Part shown: positions 14,821 through 21,467 of the stretch, piece by piece
How the letters are laid out: every line of letters starts with the position of its first letter
Numbering within the stretch: the first letter of the stretch is position 1
Source: a virus
IMG/VR virus record: IMGVR_UViG_3300034068_001002
Coordinates: 1 to 22,411 of that record
DNA length: 22,411 nucleotides
Direction: 5' to 3' (one strand)
Program-made: the position numbers and the translations under genes
Notes under the pieces: model-generated
Told to the model about the DNA's origin: nothing
The model's input: the letters and a program-made list of their open reading frames with translations, nothing else
Database searches by the model: none

Positions 14821-15399
14821 AATCATACTAACAATACCTTTAATAGAATCTGTAGTATCAGAAATTTTAAAACCAGATCCCATTGCTGCTCCAAATTTTC
14901 CTTTTGGACATATAAGTGATGGCATTCGTAATTTTACAGAAAGTCTTGTTCTTTCTGATCCAATACCACATCCACATCCTTTACACCAACCAATTTCATC
15001 TGATACACTACTAATATTATTTACTCTAAATGGACAACCCATACATTGAGTTTTTCTTACATCATATATTTCATCATCTACCTTACCCTGCATCATTTGT
15101 GATGTTTCTGCTGAAATATATTTTTTAGCTTTATCTATAGAAAATGATGAATCCGTTTTTCTTATAGTCATATTTGTAAATTGATTTGTTTCTTTGTCTT
15201 TGTTTAATATATCATCAGTATAACTCTGTCTACTTTTACATTTCATACAATCAGTTACTTTAGGATTTTCAAATAATTTTAAATCACATGTGTGTGTACA
15301 AGTATCAAACTGAGCTTTCCAATGAGTACAATTAACTTCTTCATTATATGTTGAAGATGTTGAACATTGATAATATTTTTTTCTAAAGATTTCTGACAT
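14803..15399 (-). CDS. Cys-rich protein with CxxCGCG motif, partner of the Gly-rich gene
   Basis: A 198-residue Cys-rich protein of unknown function. Many Cys are spread in pairs: an N-terminal set (YYQCSTSS, CTHWKAQFDTCTHTCDL, DCMKCKS), then a second set TQCMGCPFR, WCKGCGCG and RMPSLICPKGKFG. The second set repeats the module of the protein at 1953-2399: CxxCGCG, then K-L-x-x-P-x-x-x-CP. It is likely to bind metal, possibly zinc, by inference. It begins 1 nt after the stop of the 850-residue gene (AATTAATATG), with no Shine-Dalgarno, so it is probably made in proportion to that protein and may help it fold or attach. Confidence 0.7.
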   Translation of the reverse strand: MSEIFRKKYYQCSTSSTYNEEVNCTHWKAQFDTCTHTCDLKLFENPKVTDCMKCKSRQSYTDDILNKDKETNQFTNMTIRKTDSSFSIDKAKKYISAETSQMMQGKVDDEIYDVRKTQCMGCPFRVNNISSVSDEIGWCKGCGCGIGSERTRLSVKLRMPSLICPKGKFGAAMGSGFKISDTTDSIKGIVSMIKNLTK

Positions 15400-15400
15400 A

Positions 15401-17953
15401 TTAATTTACCGACATATCACCACAACGATTATCATATTCATAATCTGAAGTAAAGGATGGACATGGTGGACTACACGTATCAGTTCTAGCTAAATAATCT
15501 GCATTATCTGGAGAAACTGTTAGAGAACAACTGCATACAGATAATCCTAATCCTGATAATGGTGTCCACGTATCATGTTCATTTCCAGTATAATAAGAAA
15601 AATTTCCAATTGTAGCATCTCTTAGACCAGGGTCAGGAGGATATACATCTTTAGGTCCAAGTCCACTATGTTGTACAATACCGCATGGAGTAAGATACGT
15701 ATGTGTTGCTCTATAAGTATATGTTGCTTTACCATCAGAAATTGTACGTATAGGAGCTTGAATTGTATCTACAAAATTACCACCAACATAATATTGACCA
15801 CCACTTAAATTGGTAAGAGATACACGACCACCTAATAATGAATTAAACATATCAATTATATCTGATAATGGTCCTTGTTGTACATTAACTTCTGCATCAC
15901 AAATTTTCCATATACCAGTTGCAGGTGGAATACTAGGTTCAATGGATGGAACACAATCGTATTCTATAGAAAACACTGGATCCAAGTCAATATGATCTCC
16001 AGTAAAATAAAATAAAGTAGATAATAAATACGATGTACCCAACCCACCATGTGGACATGTATCTGTTGAACTAGGATTTCTAACAGTAATACCGCCACCA
16101 AAACTACCATTAAGTGGTATTACACCATTAATTGCATATGAATGTTTTCCACAGCATGGTGTTCCTGGTGGTGGAGGTGGATCTCCTGGGTTTCCACAAT
16201 AATATTGATAATGTACTGTTGGACCTTGAACATCAATTGAAAATTGACAGTTTTCTGCATAATATGGATGGCAGTCTGTATATGGAATATTTATGGTTTT
16301 AGTACATGATTCTGGTGAAGGTTGATTACATATTGGTTGAGGACCATCAATTGGATCTAAACATTGTTTTGTAACATTTTCGGTTACTTGTCCAGGAATA
16401 ATCCAATTATTATTAGACTTAGAACAACTATATATCCAACCATTATATACTGATAGATACTGATCTGGTTTTCCTTTAGTATTACAACAAACAAAAACTT
16501 CATTAAATGGATCGCACCCACAGTTTGCACAATTCACACCAGTAAGTGGGCAAAGAGGACTGCATACAATTTGTGAACAACACGCAGGTCCTATTGGTTG
16601 ATCAAAACCACCACCCCAGTCACCATCCCTATCATTTAATGACCATCTAGCATCTACAATATCTGTTGTAGTTGGAACTTTATATATTTCTTCACAACTT
16701 TGATCACATAAACCTAATAAAACATAATCTTCATCACCTATAGTAAATAAAGGTGTATATCCTCCTTGAAATCCACCACCAGGTGGAACTGGTCCAAGAT
16801 CTTCAACAATTTGATCGTATTGAATTTTAGTTAAACATATAAAAACCTTCTCTGGTAATTCATTTTTTCTTGGATCACACTCACATTCACCTCTAATATA
16901 ATATTGAACAACCTCACCATTAGAACCATTAATTCCACCATTAAGTGGTGGAGTACGACCACCAATACCTGATGTTTCAGTCAGCCACGGATTACAATAA
17001 TTTGCTGATAAATCATTTTTAGATTCAAATGCATATGCAGATAGACCTGCAAATATAGTTGATGAACCACCACCTCCACCAGCATCCCATGCACCTCCAC
17101 CACCACCGTATAATCCACCACCTCCACCTCCACCACTACCTTTTATTGCATTAGGACCTACACGTACAGATCCTTTACCACCAGATAGTTTTGTTCCATC
17201 TTTTGCACGATCATTAATTCCACCACCGCCACCAGACCCACCACTTGTTTGTGTACCACCACCACCGGATCCACACAATCCTGGAGGAGGTGGATTTTGA
17301 TTAAAAAATTCATAATATACACCAGGTTCTCCAGGGTATCCTGCTGTAATACCAGCATCACCACCATATTTTCCACCATTAAAAAGTACCAATTCTGAAG
17401 GTGTGGCTGATAATGCAAATCCTGCTCCTCCACCACCACCTGCAACGGCTAGAGGATTTTGATACCAATTAGTACCATTACCGATCACCGATCCACCCCC
17501 ACCATCACCGTTTATGGCATAGGCTTCTCCACCATTTTGATAATTTTCAGGAATAGAATCCCACAATACGTTAACCCAACCACCAGAACCACCTGCACCA
17601 CTTTTTACAACATCATCAAGATTAGCATTTTTCTGATATTCAATATAAGAACCGTTACCACCAATTCCATCTTCATAAGGATTATCAAAAGTTACACCCG
17701 ATGCTCCACCACCAGCACCACGTAAGAGGTATCTAATTTGTCTACTTGCATCAAATACTTTTTGACCATTAACATAACGAAATGGACCACGCAAATCATC
17801 TTGTATTACACCAAATCCAGGTATAGTTACAGGAGATCCTATTGCATAGTGTGCCCATTGGGGTATACCCTCAGAAAATCTTCCAGCACTAACAAATCTA
17901 CATGGAACTGCCAAATAATTTTCACCAACACAACAACAAGCTTTTTTAGGCAT
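15401..17953 (-). CDS. Large Gly-rich/Cys-rich protein, candidate receptor-binding fibre
   Basis: An 850-residue protein. The first 20 residues carry a CCC triplet and further Cys. Residues about 78-345 are extremely Gly-rich, with runs of 5-7 Gly (GSGGGGGGGLYGGGGGAWDAG, split between short aromatic or charged segments), the composition of polyglycine-type sandwich adhesins such as T-even gp38 or Gly-rich fibre tips. Residues about 355-850 are rich in Cys, Pro and Asn (CECDPRKNE, CCSQIVCSPLCPLTGVNCANCGCDPF). I infer a host-binding fibre or tip, but no family match is certain. It has a TATAAATA late element 17 nt upstream and starts the operon with the 198-residue Cys-rich gene. Runs of GGT/GGA codons make this DNA locally repetitive. 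Confidence 0.6.
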   Translation of the reverse strand: MPKKACCCVGENYLAVPCRFVSAGRFSEGIPQWAHYAIGSPVTIPGFGVIQDDLRGPFRYVNGQKVFDASRQIRYLLRGAGGGASGVTFDNPYEDGIGGNGSYIEYQKNANLDDVVKSGAGGSGGWVNVLWDSIPENYQNGGEAYAINGDGGGGSVIGNGTNWYQNPLAVAGGGGGAGFALSATPSELVLFNGGKYGGDAGITAGYPGEPGVYYEFFNQNPPPPGLCGSGGGGTQTSGGSGGGGGINDRAKDGTKLSGGKGSVRVGPNAIKGSGGGGGGGLYGGGGGAWDAGGGGGSSTIFAGLSAYAFESKNDLSANYCNPWLTETSGIGGRTPPLNGGINGSNGEVVQYYIRGECECDPRKNELPEKVFICLTKIQYDQIVEDLGPVPPGGGFQGGYTPLFTIGDEDYVLLGLCDQSCEEIYKVPTTTDIVDARWSLNDRDGDWGGGFDQPIGPACCSQIVCSPLCPLTGVNCANCGCDPFNEVFVCCNTKGKPDQYLSVYNGWIYSCSKSNNNWIIPGQVTENVTKQCLDPIDGPQPICNQPSPESCTKTINIPYTDCHPYYAENCQFSIDVQGPTVHYQYYCGNPGDPPPPPGTPCCGKHSYAINGVIPLNGSFGGGITVRNPSSTDTCPHGGLGTSYLLSTLFYFTGDHIDLDPVFSIEYDCVPSIEPSIPPATGIWKICDAEVNVQQGPLSDIIDMFNSLLGGRVSLTNLSGGQYYVGGNFVDTIQAPIRTISDGKATYTYRATHTYLTPCGIVQHSGLGPKDVYPPDPGLRDATIGNFSYYTGNEHDTWTPLSGLGLSVCSCSLTVSPDNADYLARTDTCSPPCPSFTSDYEYDNRCGDMSVN

Positions 17954-17970
17954 AATAAAGTCTCACATCT

Positions 17971-17978
17971 TATTTATA
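17971..17978 (-). promoter_or_regulatory. Late promoter TATAAATA before the Gly-rich gene
   Basis: Exact TATAAATA on the minus strand, 17 nt before the ATG. The leader between (GATGTGAGACTTTATT) has a weak GTGAG. The element follows the terminator hairpin of the neighbouring early gene directly, so early and late transcripts on this strand are insulated. Confidence 0.7.
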
Positions 17979-17986
17979 CCATAAAA

Positions 17987-18017
17987 CAACAAAGGCTCCC
18001 AGAAGGAGCCTTTGTTG
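17987..18017 (-). terminator. Intrinsic terminator of the early winged-helix gene
   Basis: A 13-bp perfect stem: left arm CAACAAAGGCTCC, loop CAGAA, right arm GGAGCCTTTGTTG, followed on the minus strand by TTTTA. It lies 19 nt after the stop of the gene at 18037-18273 and just before the next gene's late promoter. Confidence 0.85.
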
Positions 18018-18036
18018 CGAATAAATTATTTAAATT

Positions 18037-18273
18037 TTACCGACTACGAGAGCGAACTACTCGATAGTGTGCACGACCCTTAATGGTCTCACAAACTACG
18101 GTATACTTGAGATCCATACGATCAAAAGCCTCACGAAGGTTACTCATGGTTGCGCGCATATTTGCAACCTTAAAACGCTTACGAGCCTCACATGCATTCA
18201 GGGGAGTACCTGAGCGCATATAATCAAACACCTTCTGAATCTTTGTCGGACGGTCAACAGTAGTAATATCCAT
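18037..18273 (-). CDS. Small winged-helix-like DNA-binding protein (early)
   Basis: A 78-residue basic protein that I read as a helix-turn-helix/winged-helix domain: TKIQKVFDYMRSG (helix 1), ACEARKRFKVANMRATMSNLREAF (helix-turn-recognition helix), then VVCETIKGRAHYRVV (beta wing) and a basic end RSRSR. The pattern 'KIQK-x-L/F...S-x-x-E-A-x-x-x-F-x-x-x-x-x-x-x-S-x-L-R' is common in small phage wHTH proteins. The gene has a sigma70-type promoter, a strong AAGGAAAG ribosome site 5 nt before the ATG, and its own terminator, so it is a monocistronic early unit. Its DNA is visibly richer in GC than its neighbours. Function (regulator, host takeover factor) is inference. Confidence 0.7.
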   Translation of the reverse strand: MDITTVDRPTKIQKVFDYMRSGTPLNACEARKRFKVANMRATMSNLREAFDRMDLKYTVVCETIKGRAHYRVVRSRSR

Positions 18274-18304
18274 AGAACTTTCCTTTCTTATAAGAAGTTG
18301 CTAT

Positions 18305-18332
18305 ACTATACACTATAGATTTAACCTGTCAA
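18305..18332 (-). promoter_or_regulatory. Sigma70-type promoter for the winged-helix gene
   Basis: Minus strand TTGACA (18332-18327), 16-nt spacer, TATAGT (18310-18305). Perfect -35 and near-consensus -10, 31 nt before the ATG. It is divergent from the late promoter at 18341. Confidence 0.85.
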
Positions 18333-18340
18333 GTGATTAT

Positions 18341-18348
18341 TATAAATA
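18341..18348 (+). promoter_or_regulatory. Late promoter TATAAATA before the HExxH gene
   Basis: Exact TATAAATA on the plus strand, 21 nt before the chosen ATG at 18370. A T4-like start near 18354 leaves a leader that contains GAGGAGGG (18358-18365), a strong ribosome site, and excludes the upstream in-frame ATG at 18352. Confidence 0.75.
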
Positions 18349-18369
18349 ATAATGACTGAGGAGGGCTTT

Positions 18370-18969
18370 ATGGAACAGAAGAGTCATCAGTTTATAAAAT
18401 TTGTACGCAAACATCTTGCCCAATATGGCATGAAACTTATACTGGGACGCGGTAAATGCGTCAATGTAGACGGTTTTCGCTGTTCTGGGTGCTTTGATGA
18501 GTCTGGAAAGGCGATTCGGATAGCCAGACACTGTAATGAATTTTTACATGTTCTGGTTCATGAATATTGTCATTTTTTACAGTACATTAATAGCAGTAAA
18601 GTATATGAAAAGTCATATAAAGCATCAAATATTGTAGATGGGTGGTTAAAGGGTAAAAATTATGCTGCTAAAGATGTTAAAAGAGCATTTTTTATCGTTC
18701 GTTCAATGGAAAGAGACTGTGAAAAACGAGCAGTTCGTTTAATTAATGAATTTAAATTAAAAATTGATACAAAAATGTATTCAAAACGGGCTCACGTATA
18801 CATTTATAGCCATTTCATGATGGAAAAATCACGAAAGTTCTATTCTTTCAAACGAGATCCATATTATAGCAAATGCGTTTTACGCATCATGCCTTCTAAC
18901 ATGGCTGTTCTCAGTCACGTGTCTATTCCAACAAAGGTCTATTCTGTTTTAGAATCTTTGATGAAATGA
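18370..18969 (+). CDS. Putative zinc metallopeptidase (HExxH)
   Basis: A 199-residue protein with HEYCH at residues 64-68, the HExxH zinc-peptidase motif in a helix (LHVLVHEYCHFLQY). A later E-rich helix, SMERDCEKRAVRLINEF (about residues 111-127), may supply the third ligand. Before the motif are CVNVDGFRCSGCF (C30, C38, C41), a possible second metal knuckle. There is no signal peptide, so an intracellular role is likely; substrate unknown. I chose the ATG at 18370 rather than the one at 18352 because the GAGGAGGG ribosome site is 4 nt before it and the upstream ATG is near the expected transcription start. Its 3' end overlaps the gene at 18939 by 31 nt on the opposite strand. Confidence 0.75.
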   Translation: MEQKSHQFIKFVRKHLAQYGMKLILGRGKCVNVDGFRCSGCFDESGKAIRIARHCNEFLHVLVHEYCHFLQYINSSKVYEKSYKASNIVDGWLKGKNYAAKDVKRAFFIVRSMERDCEKRAVRLINEFKLKIDTKMYSKRAHVYIYSHFMMEKSRKFYSFKRDPYYSKCVLRIMPSNMAVLSHVSIPTKVYSVLESLMK

Positions 18970-19304
18970 CTTTGAGCATATTTGGCAACAAACTTGGTAA
19001 ATGGTTGTTCTCCATATGGCCAGCGATCAATTGGATCCATAAATCCATGTTGAATTAGATCATCAATATGTTCATCCATCATTGATAGAGTTACATCATC
19101 TACATTCCATTTTAGATCTCCACCATAATCAATTGATGGTTCATCTGCTGCCATTTGTTCTGCAACAGCAAGATCGGATATCTTTGCAAGATTTCCAAGA
19201 ATTTCTAATGATTTAGCACATTGATAAAAAAGATCCTTGTTGATAGGATCTTCTTCTTTGCGTGCTAGTTTTCGGACTTCGTAAACTAGTTCTGAAATTT
19301 TCAT
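18939..19304 (-). CDS. Hypothetical acidic protein, 121 residues
   Basis: No family recognised. The N-terminus MKISELVYEVRKLARKEEDP is a charged helix, followed by a second helix (LFYQCAKSLEILGNLAKISDLAVAEQMAADEP) and an acidic stretch DDVTLSMMDEHIDDLIQHGFMDP, and a Tyr/Phe end. A good AGGAG lies 5 nt before the ATG and overlaps the stop of the upstream gene (CCTAGGAG), so it is coupled to it. The last 31 nt overlap convergently with the HExxH gene: the end of each gene is coding on both strands. The role is unknown; position next to a mini-Dps-like gene suggests no obvious partner. Confidence 0.65.
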   Translation of the reverse strand: MKISELVYEVRKLARKEEDPINKDLFYQCAKSLEILGNLAKISDLAVAEQMAADEPSIDYGGDLKWNVDDVTLSMMDEHIDDLIQHGFMDPIDRWPYGEQPFTKFVAKYAQSHFIKDSKTE

Positions 19305-19312
19305 ATTAACTC

Positions 19313-19675
19313 CTAGGACAAGGTTAGTAAGTATTTGGTTTGTTGTACCAAAGCAAGCATCTCATCCCTTATATTTAACAATGCAGTTTGATTTGGATCT
19401 AATTCTTTTGTAATTTCTTGAGTTAAATAGTCTTCAAATGAATCAAGAACTTGAACAGCACTTGTTCTAAAAGGACCATTTAATTCTAAAGTATTAATTT
19501 GTTTTAATTCATCTTTACCTAGAGATCCCATATAAGTCTCGGCAAATGTATCTAGTAAAGCATCAATACCTGTGTAGGCTGCTCCTAATGCAATATGTGC
19601 GGAGTATGACTTAGTTCCCCAGTGATGAAGACGTAATTCGTTTTGAAAATTTAAAATTATTTTAATGCAGGACAT
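19313..19675 (-). CDS. Ferritin/Dps-like small protein (DUF5856-like)
   Basis: A 120-residue all-helical protein. LHHWGTKSYSAHIALG (about 16-31) followed by LLDTFAETYMG (40-50) gives H18-W19, H27, D42 and E46, which parallels the Dps ferroxidase line-up 'H-W...H...D-x-x-A-E' with the same H-to-D spacing of 15 and D-to-E spacing of 4. Dps's second Asp (four residues after the second His) is absent (G31). The rest predicts two more helices (FRTSAVQVLDSFEDYL, LNIRDEMLALVQQ). It is shorter than Dps (about 167). The DUF5856 name is from memory. It may bind iron or nucleic acid, or be only a structural relative. A late-type AATAAATA is 7 nt from the ATG. Confidence 0.6.
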   Translation of the reverse strand: MSCIKIILNFQNELRLHHWGTKSYSAHIALGAAYTGIDALLDTFAETYMGSLGKDELKQINTLELNGPFRTSAVQVLDSFEDYLTQEITKELDPNQTALLNIRDEMLALVQQTKYLLTLS

Positions 19676-19682
19676 GTTATAA

Positions 19683-19690
19683 TATTTATT
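19683..19690 (-). promoter_or_regulatory. Late-type element AATAAATA before the Dps-like gene
   Basis: AATAAATA on the minus strand, one mismatch from TATAAATA, 7 nt before the ATG, no Shine-Dalgarno between. It sits in a 72-nt gap that also holds a 14-nt AT palindrome (19705-19718). Confidence 0.5.
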
Positions 19691-19747
19691 CTTTTATAGG
19701 TTTAACATATTAATATGTAAAAATTTTTAATATTCTTAACGAAACAT

Positions 19748-20470
19748 TTATAAAATAGGTTTTACTTTATATGGTGTAAATTGTGCTGAACCTGGGTAGT
19801 TTGCAGAACCTAGTAGAGGAACTGATGGATGTGATCCAGTATATCCAGTTTTACCATTTTCACCAGATATACTTGCCCCGTAAGAATATAATAAAGGTGG
19901 TCCAAGACCATCACTATTATTGTTAGTACCCATATTAGATGCATGTGGTCCATGTTGATACCACGCATTTCCACTAGCGCTGTCTGTAACATATGTCATT
20001 CTCCATATTAATTCACCACTATTTCCAGGAGTTTGATTTACAATATAAAATTTATGTGCAACATTAAGAAGAACCTGATTTCCAAAACATACACCAATTG
20101 CTATAGCCATTCCACGTCCTAAAGTTATTCCTTTGGTATTATCTTGTGTAAGTCCTATTGAAGGAGTGTTATAAAACGTTGAACCAACATTAAAATCACT
20201 TCCATTTAATGCTAATTTATATGCAACCTGTATACCAGTTGGACCACTTTTGGTTATATCCATTCCAGTCTCTGCACAAATCATAAGAGACAAAGTTCCA
20301 CCATTAACAGCAGTACTATTACGATATAATGGTGGAGTAAATATATAACCACAACCGTTAGGACCAGAAAAATATATATCTAAAACACGAGGACATCTTC
20401 CAAGTGGTTGTCGAACTCCAGTGGAATCTACGTAATCATTATAATATGTTGGGGGTGTAGGTGTTGTCAT
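19748..20470 (-). CDS. Hypothetical Gly/Ser/Pro-rich virion-type protein
   Basis: A 240-residue protein with no recognised family. It starts with a Pro/Thr-rich tail (MTTPTPPTYYNDYVD), contains Cys residues in RCPRVLD, PNGCGYIF, MICAETG and IGVCFGN, and is otherwise beta-rich with Gly, Asn and Ser, ending in SGENGKTGYTGSHPSVPLLG. The last stretch has a collagen-like flavour (Gly every few residues) but is short. It is the last gene of a three-gene late operon with the two proteins upstream and starts 8 nt after the previous stop without Shine-Dalgarno. A surface or fibre role is the best guess from composition, at low confidence. Confidence 0.55.
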   Translation of the reverse strand: MTTPTPPTYYNDYVDSTGVRQPLGRCPRVLDIYFSGPNGCGYIFTPPLYRNSTAVNGGTLSLMICAETGMDITKSGPTGIQVAYKLALNGSDFNVGSTFYNTPSIGLTQDNTKGITLGRGMAIAIGVCFGNQVLLNVAHKFYIVNQTPGNSGELIWRMTYVTDSASGNAWYQHGPHASNMGTNNNSDGLGPPLLYSYGASISGENGKTGYTGSHPSVPLLGSANYPGSAQFTPYKVKPIL

Positions 20471-20478
20471 ATAGTTAA

Positions 20479-20793
20479 TTATGGGGTTAATATAATTTTT
20501 GTAATTAAAGAATTATTATCTGATAAATTAATAAACTCTATAATAGTTTCTTCAGGTAAAGAATCTACATCACATCTAACTGTAAATATATCTGTAATAT
20601 TCATTACATATGGACTGGTATATTCTGTCCATATATTATTTAACTGATAATAAATTTTTATTAATGGATTAGGACAATTGCACTGTACTGTAATAGGTTC
20701 TTCAGGAGCAATGCTATATCTTCCAAATAATAAACTACTTGGAATCGTTTCTACTGTTGTAGCAAAAAATGGTATGTTATAAGATGTGCTCAT
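20479..20793 (-). CDS. Hypothetical 104-residue beta-rich protein
   Basis: No family recognised. It is a small beta-rich protein: FFATTVETIPSSLLFG, YSIAPEEPITVQCNCPNPLIKIYYQ, IWTEYTSPYVMNIT, then TVRCDVDSL and IIEFINLSDNN. The pattern (about 90 residues of alternating strands with a Cys in the second and the fourth) resembles an Ig-like or fibronectin-like domain, which occurs in phage virion proteins, but this is inference. It lies between two virion-type proteins in the same minus-strand operon, 9 nt after the stop of the gene at 20803. Confidence 0.55.
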   Translation of the reverse strand: MSTSYNIPFFATTVETIPSSLLFGRYSIAPEEPITVQCNCPNPLIKIYYQLNNIWTEYTSPYVMNITDIFTVRCDVDSLPEETIIEFINLSDNNSLITKIILTP

Positions 20794-20802
20794 AGTTTAA
20801 AT

Positions 20803-21441
20803 TTATCCTATAGTATCTGCAAAATATGTTGCTACTACTGCTTCGTTGTCATTATCATTTATTAGGTTAAATGAAATCGTAGCCGTTTCGAGATTATTTG
20901 ATTCAACATATTCAGTATTTCGTTCAATATAAATTCTAAATTGACTAACAGATATATTAAGAGAATCTGTTCTAGTAATTGAAGTACTAAACTGTGTAAA
21001 TTGGGTAAAAGTGGCTCCTGCATCTACAGATAAATAAATTTTAAAAGCTTCTCTATATTGGCTTGTACTTTCTAATGACATATTAATTGCACAACTATTA
21101 CCATTAAGAGTTACATTACCAAATGAAGCAAGAGTTGTAATAGTTCCAATATCTCTATTATCACTAGTATCTACTGCATATATACAATTATCTATAATAA
21201 ATGCAGGACCAGAAGAGGGATCTGTTTCATCTGCAACAGTACCATAATCATACATCAGTAAATCTTGTAAAGAAATATTAGGAAGTGAAAATCCATTATT
21301 TTGGTTGACCCAACTATTTGTTGCTTCATCCCATGCAAATGGTCCCATTTGAGTATTAACAATTTTACCAGTGTATCCAGAAGACATCATTGAATTCTGC
21401 ATACCTTCCATAAAAATTTTCATTGATTTGCCTACACCCAT
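20803..21441 (-). CDS. Putative virion protein, first of a late operon
   Basis: A protein of 212 residues from the ATG at 21441 (217 from the ATG at 21456). I favour 21441: AGGA/GAGG at 21450-21454 is correctly spaced 9 nt before it, and the TATAAATA at 21460-21467 would start the mRNA at about 21453, after the upstream ATG. The N-terminal helix (MGVGKSMKIFMEGMQNSMMSSG) is followed by MGPFAWDEATNSWVNQNNGF, which resembles the short 'W-D-x-x-x-N-x-W-V-N' phage motif seen in some virion proteins, and by about 150 residues of beta-rich sequence with an EAFKIYLSVDAGATFTQF segment. It opens the operon with the two genes below it. Function is unknown. Confidence 0.6.
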   Translation of the reverse strand: MGVGKSMKIFMEGMQNSMMSSGYTGKIVNTQMGPFAWDEATNSWVNQNNGFSLPNISLQDLLMYDYGTVADETDPSSGPAFIIDNCIYAVDTSDNRDIGTITTLASFGNVTLNGNSCAINMSLESTSQYREAFKIYLSVDAGATFTQFTQFSTSITRTDSLNISVSQFRIYIERNTEYVESNNLETATISFNLINDNDNEAVVATYFADTIG

Positions 21442-21459
21442 AGATTGATTCCTCATCTA

Positions 21460-21467
21460 TATTTATA
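21460..21467 (-). promoter_or_regulatory. Late promoter TATAAATA inside the end of the deaminase gene
   Basis: Exact TATAAATA on the minus strand. It overlaps the TAA stop (21463-21465) of the deaminase-like gene and starts the late operon that ends at 19748. Confidence 0.7.

Noticed and set aside
17041-17300. Repetitive CCACCACC-type DNA as a possible repeat array or CRISPR
   Set aside because: There are no regularly spaced identical repeats with unique spacers; the runs are explained by Gly codons of the 850-residue gene.
17158-17445. 95-codon frame on the minus strand inside the Gly-rich gene
   Set aside because: It is a +1 shadow of the GGT/GGA repeats, which read as Val/Cys/Gln-rich sequence when shifted; no start signal.
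17459-17725. Thr/Ile-rich plus-strand frames at 17459 and 17738
   Set aside because: They are antisense to the Gly-rich gene and owe their openness to its codon composition.
19705-19718. 14-nt palindrome ACATATTAATATGT
   Set aside because: It is made almost only of A and T in a 72-nt AT gap and such palindromes are expected there; no known operator recognised. Could still be a weak hairpin.
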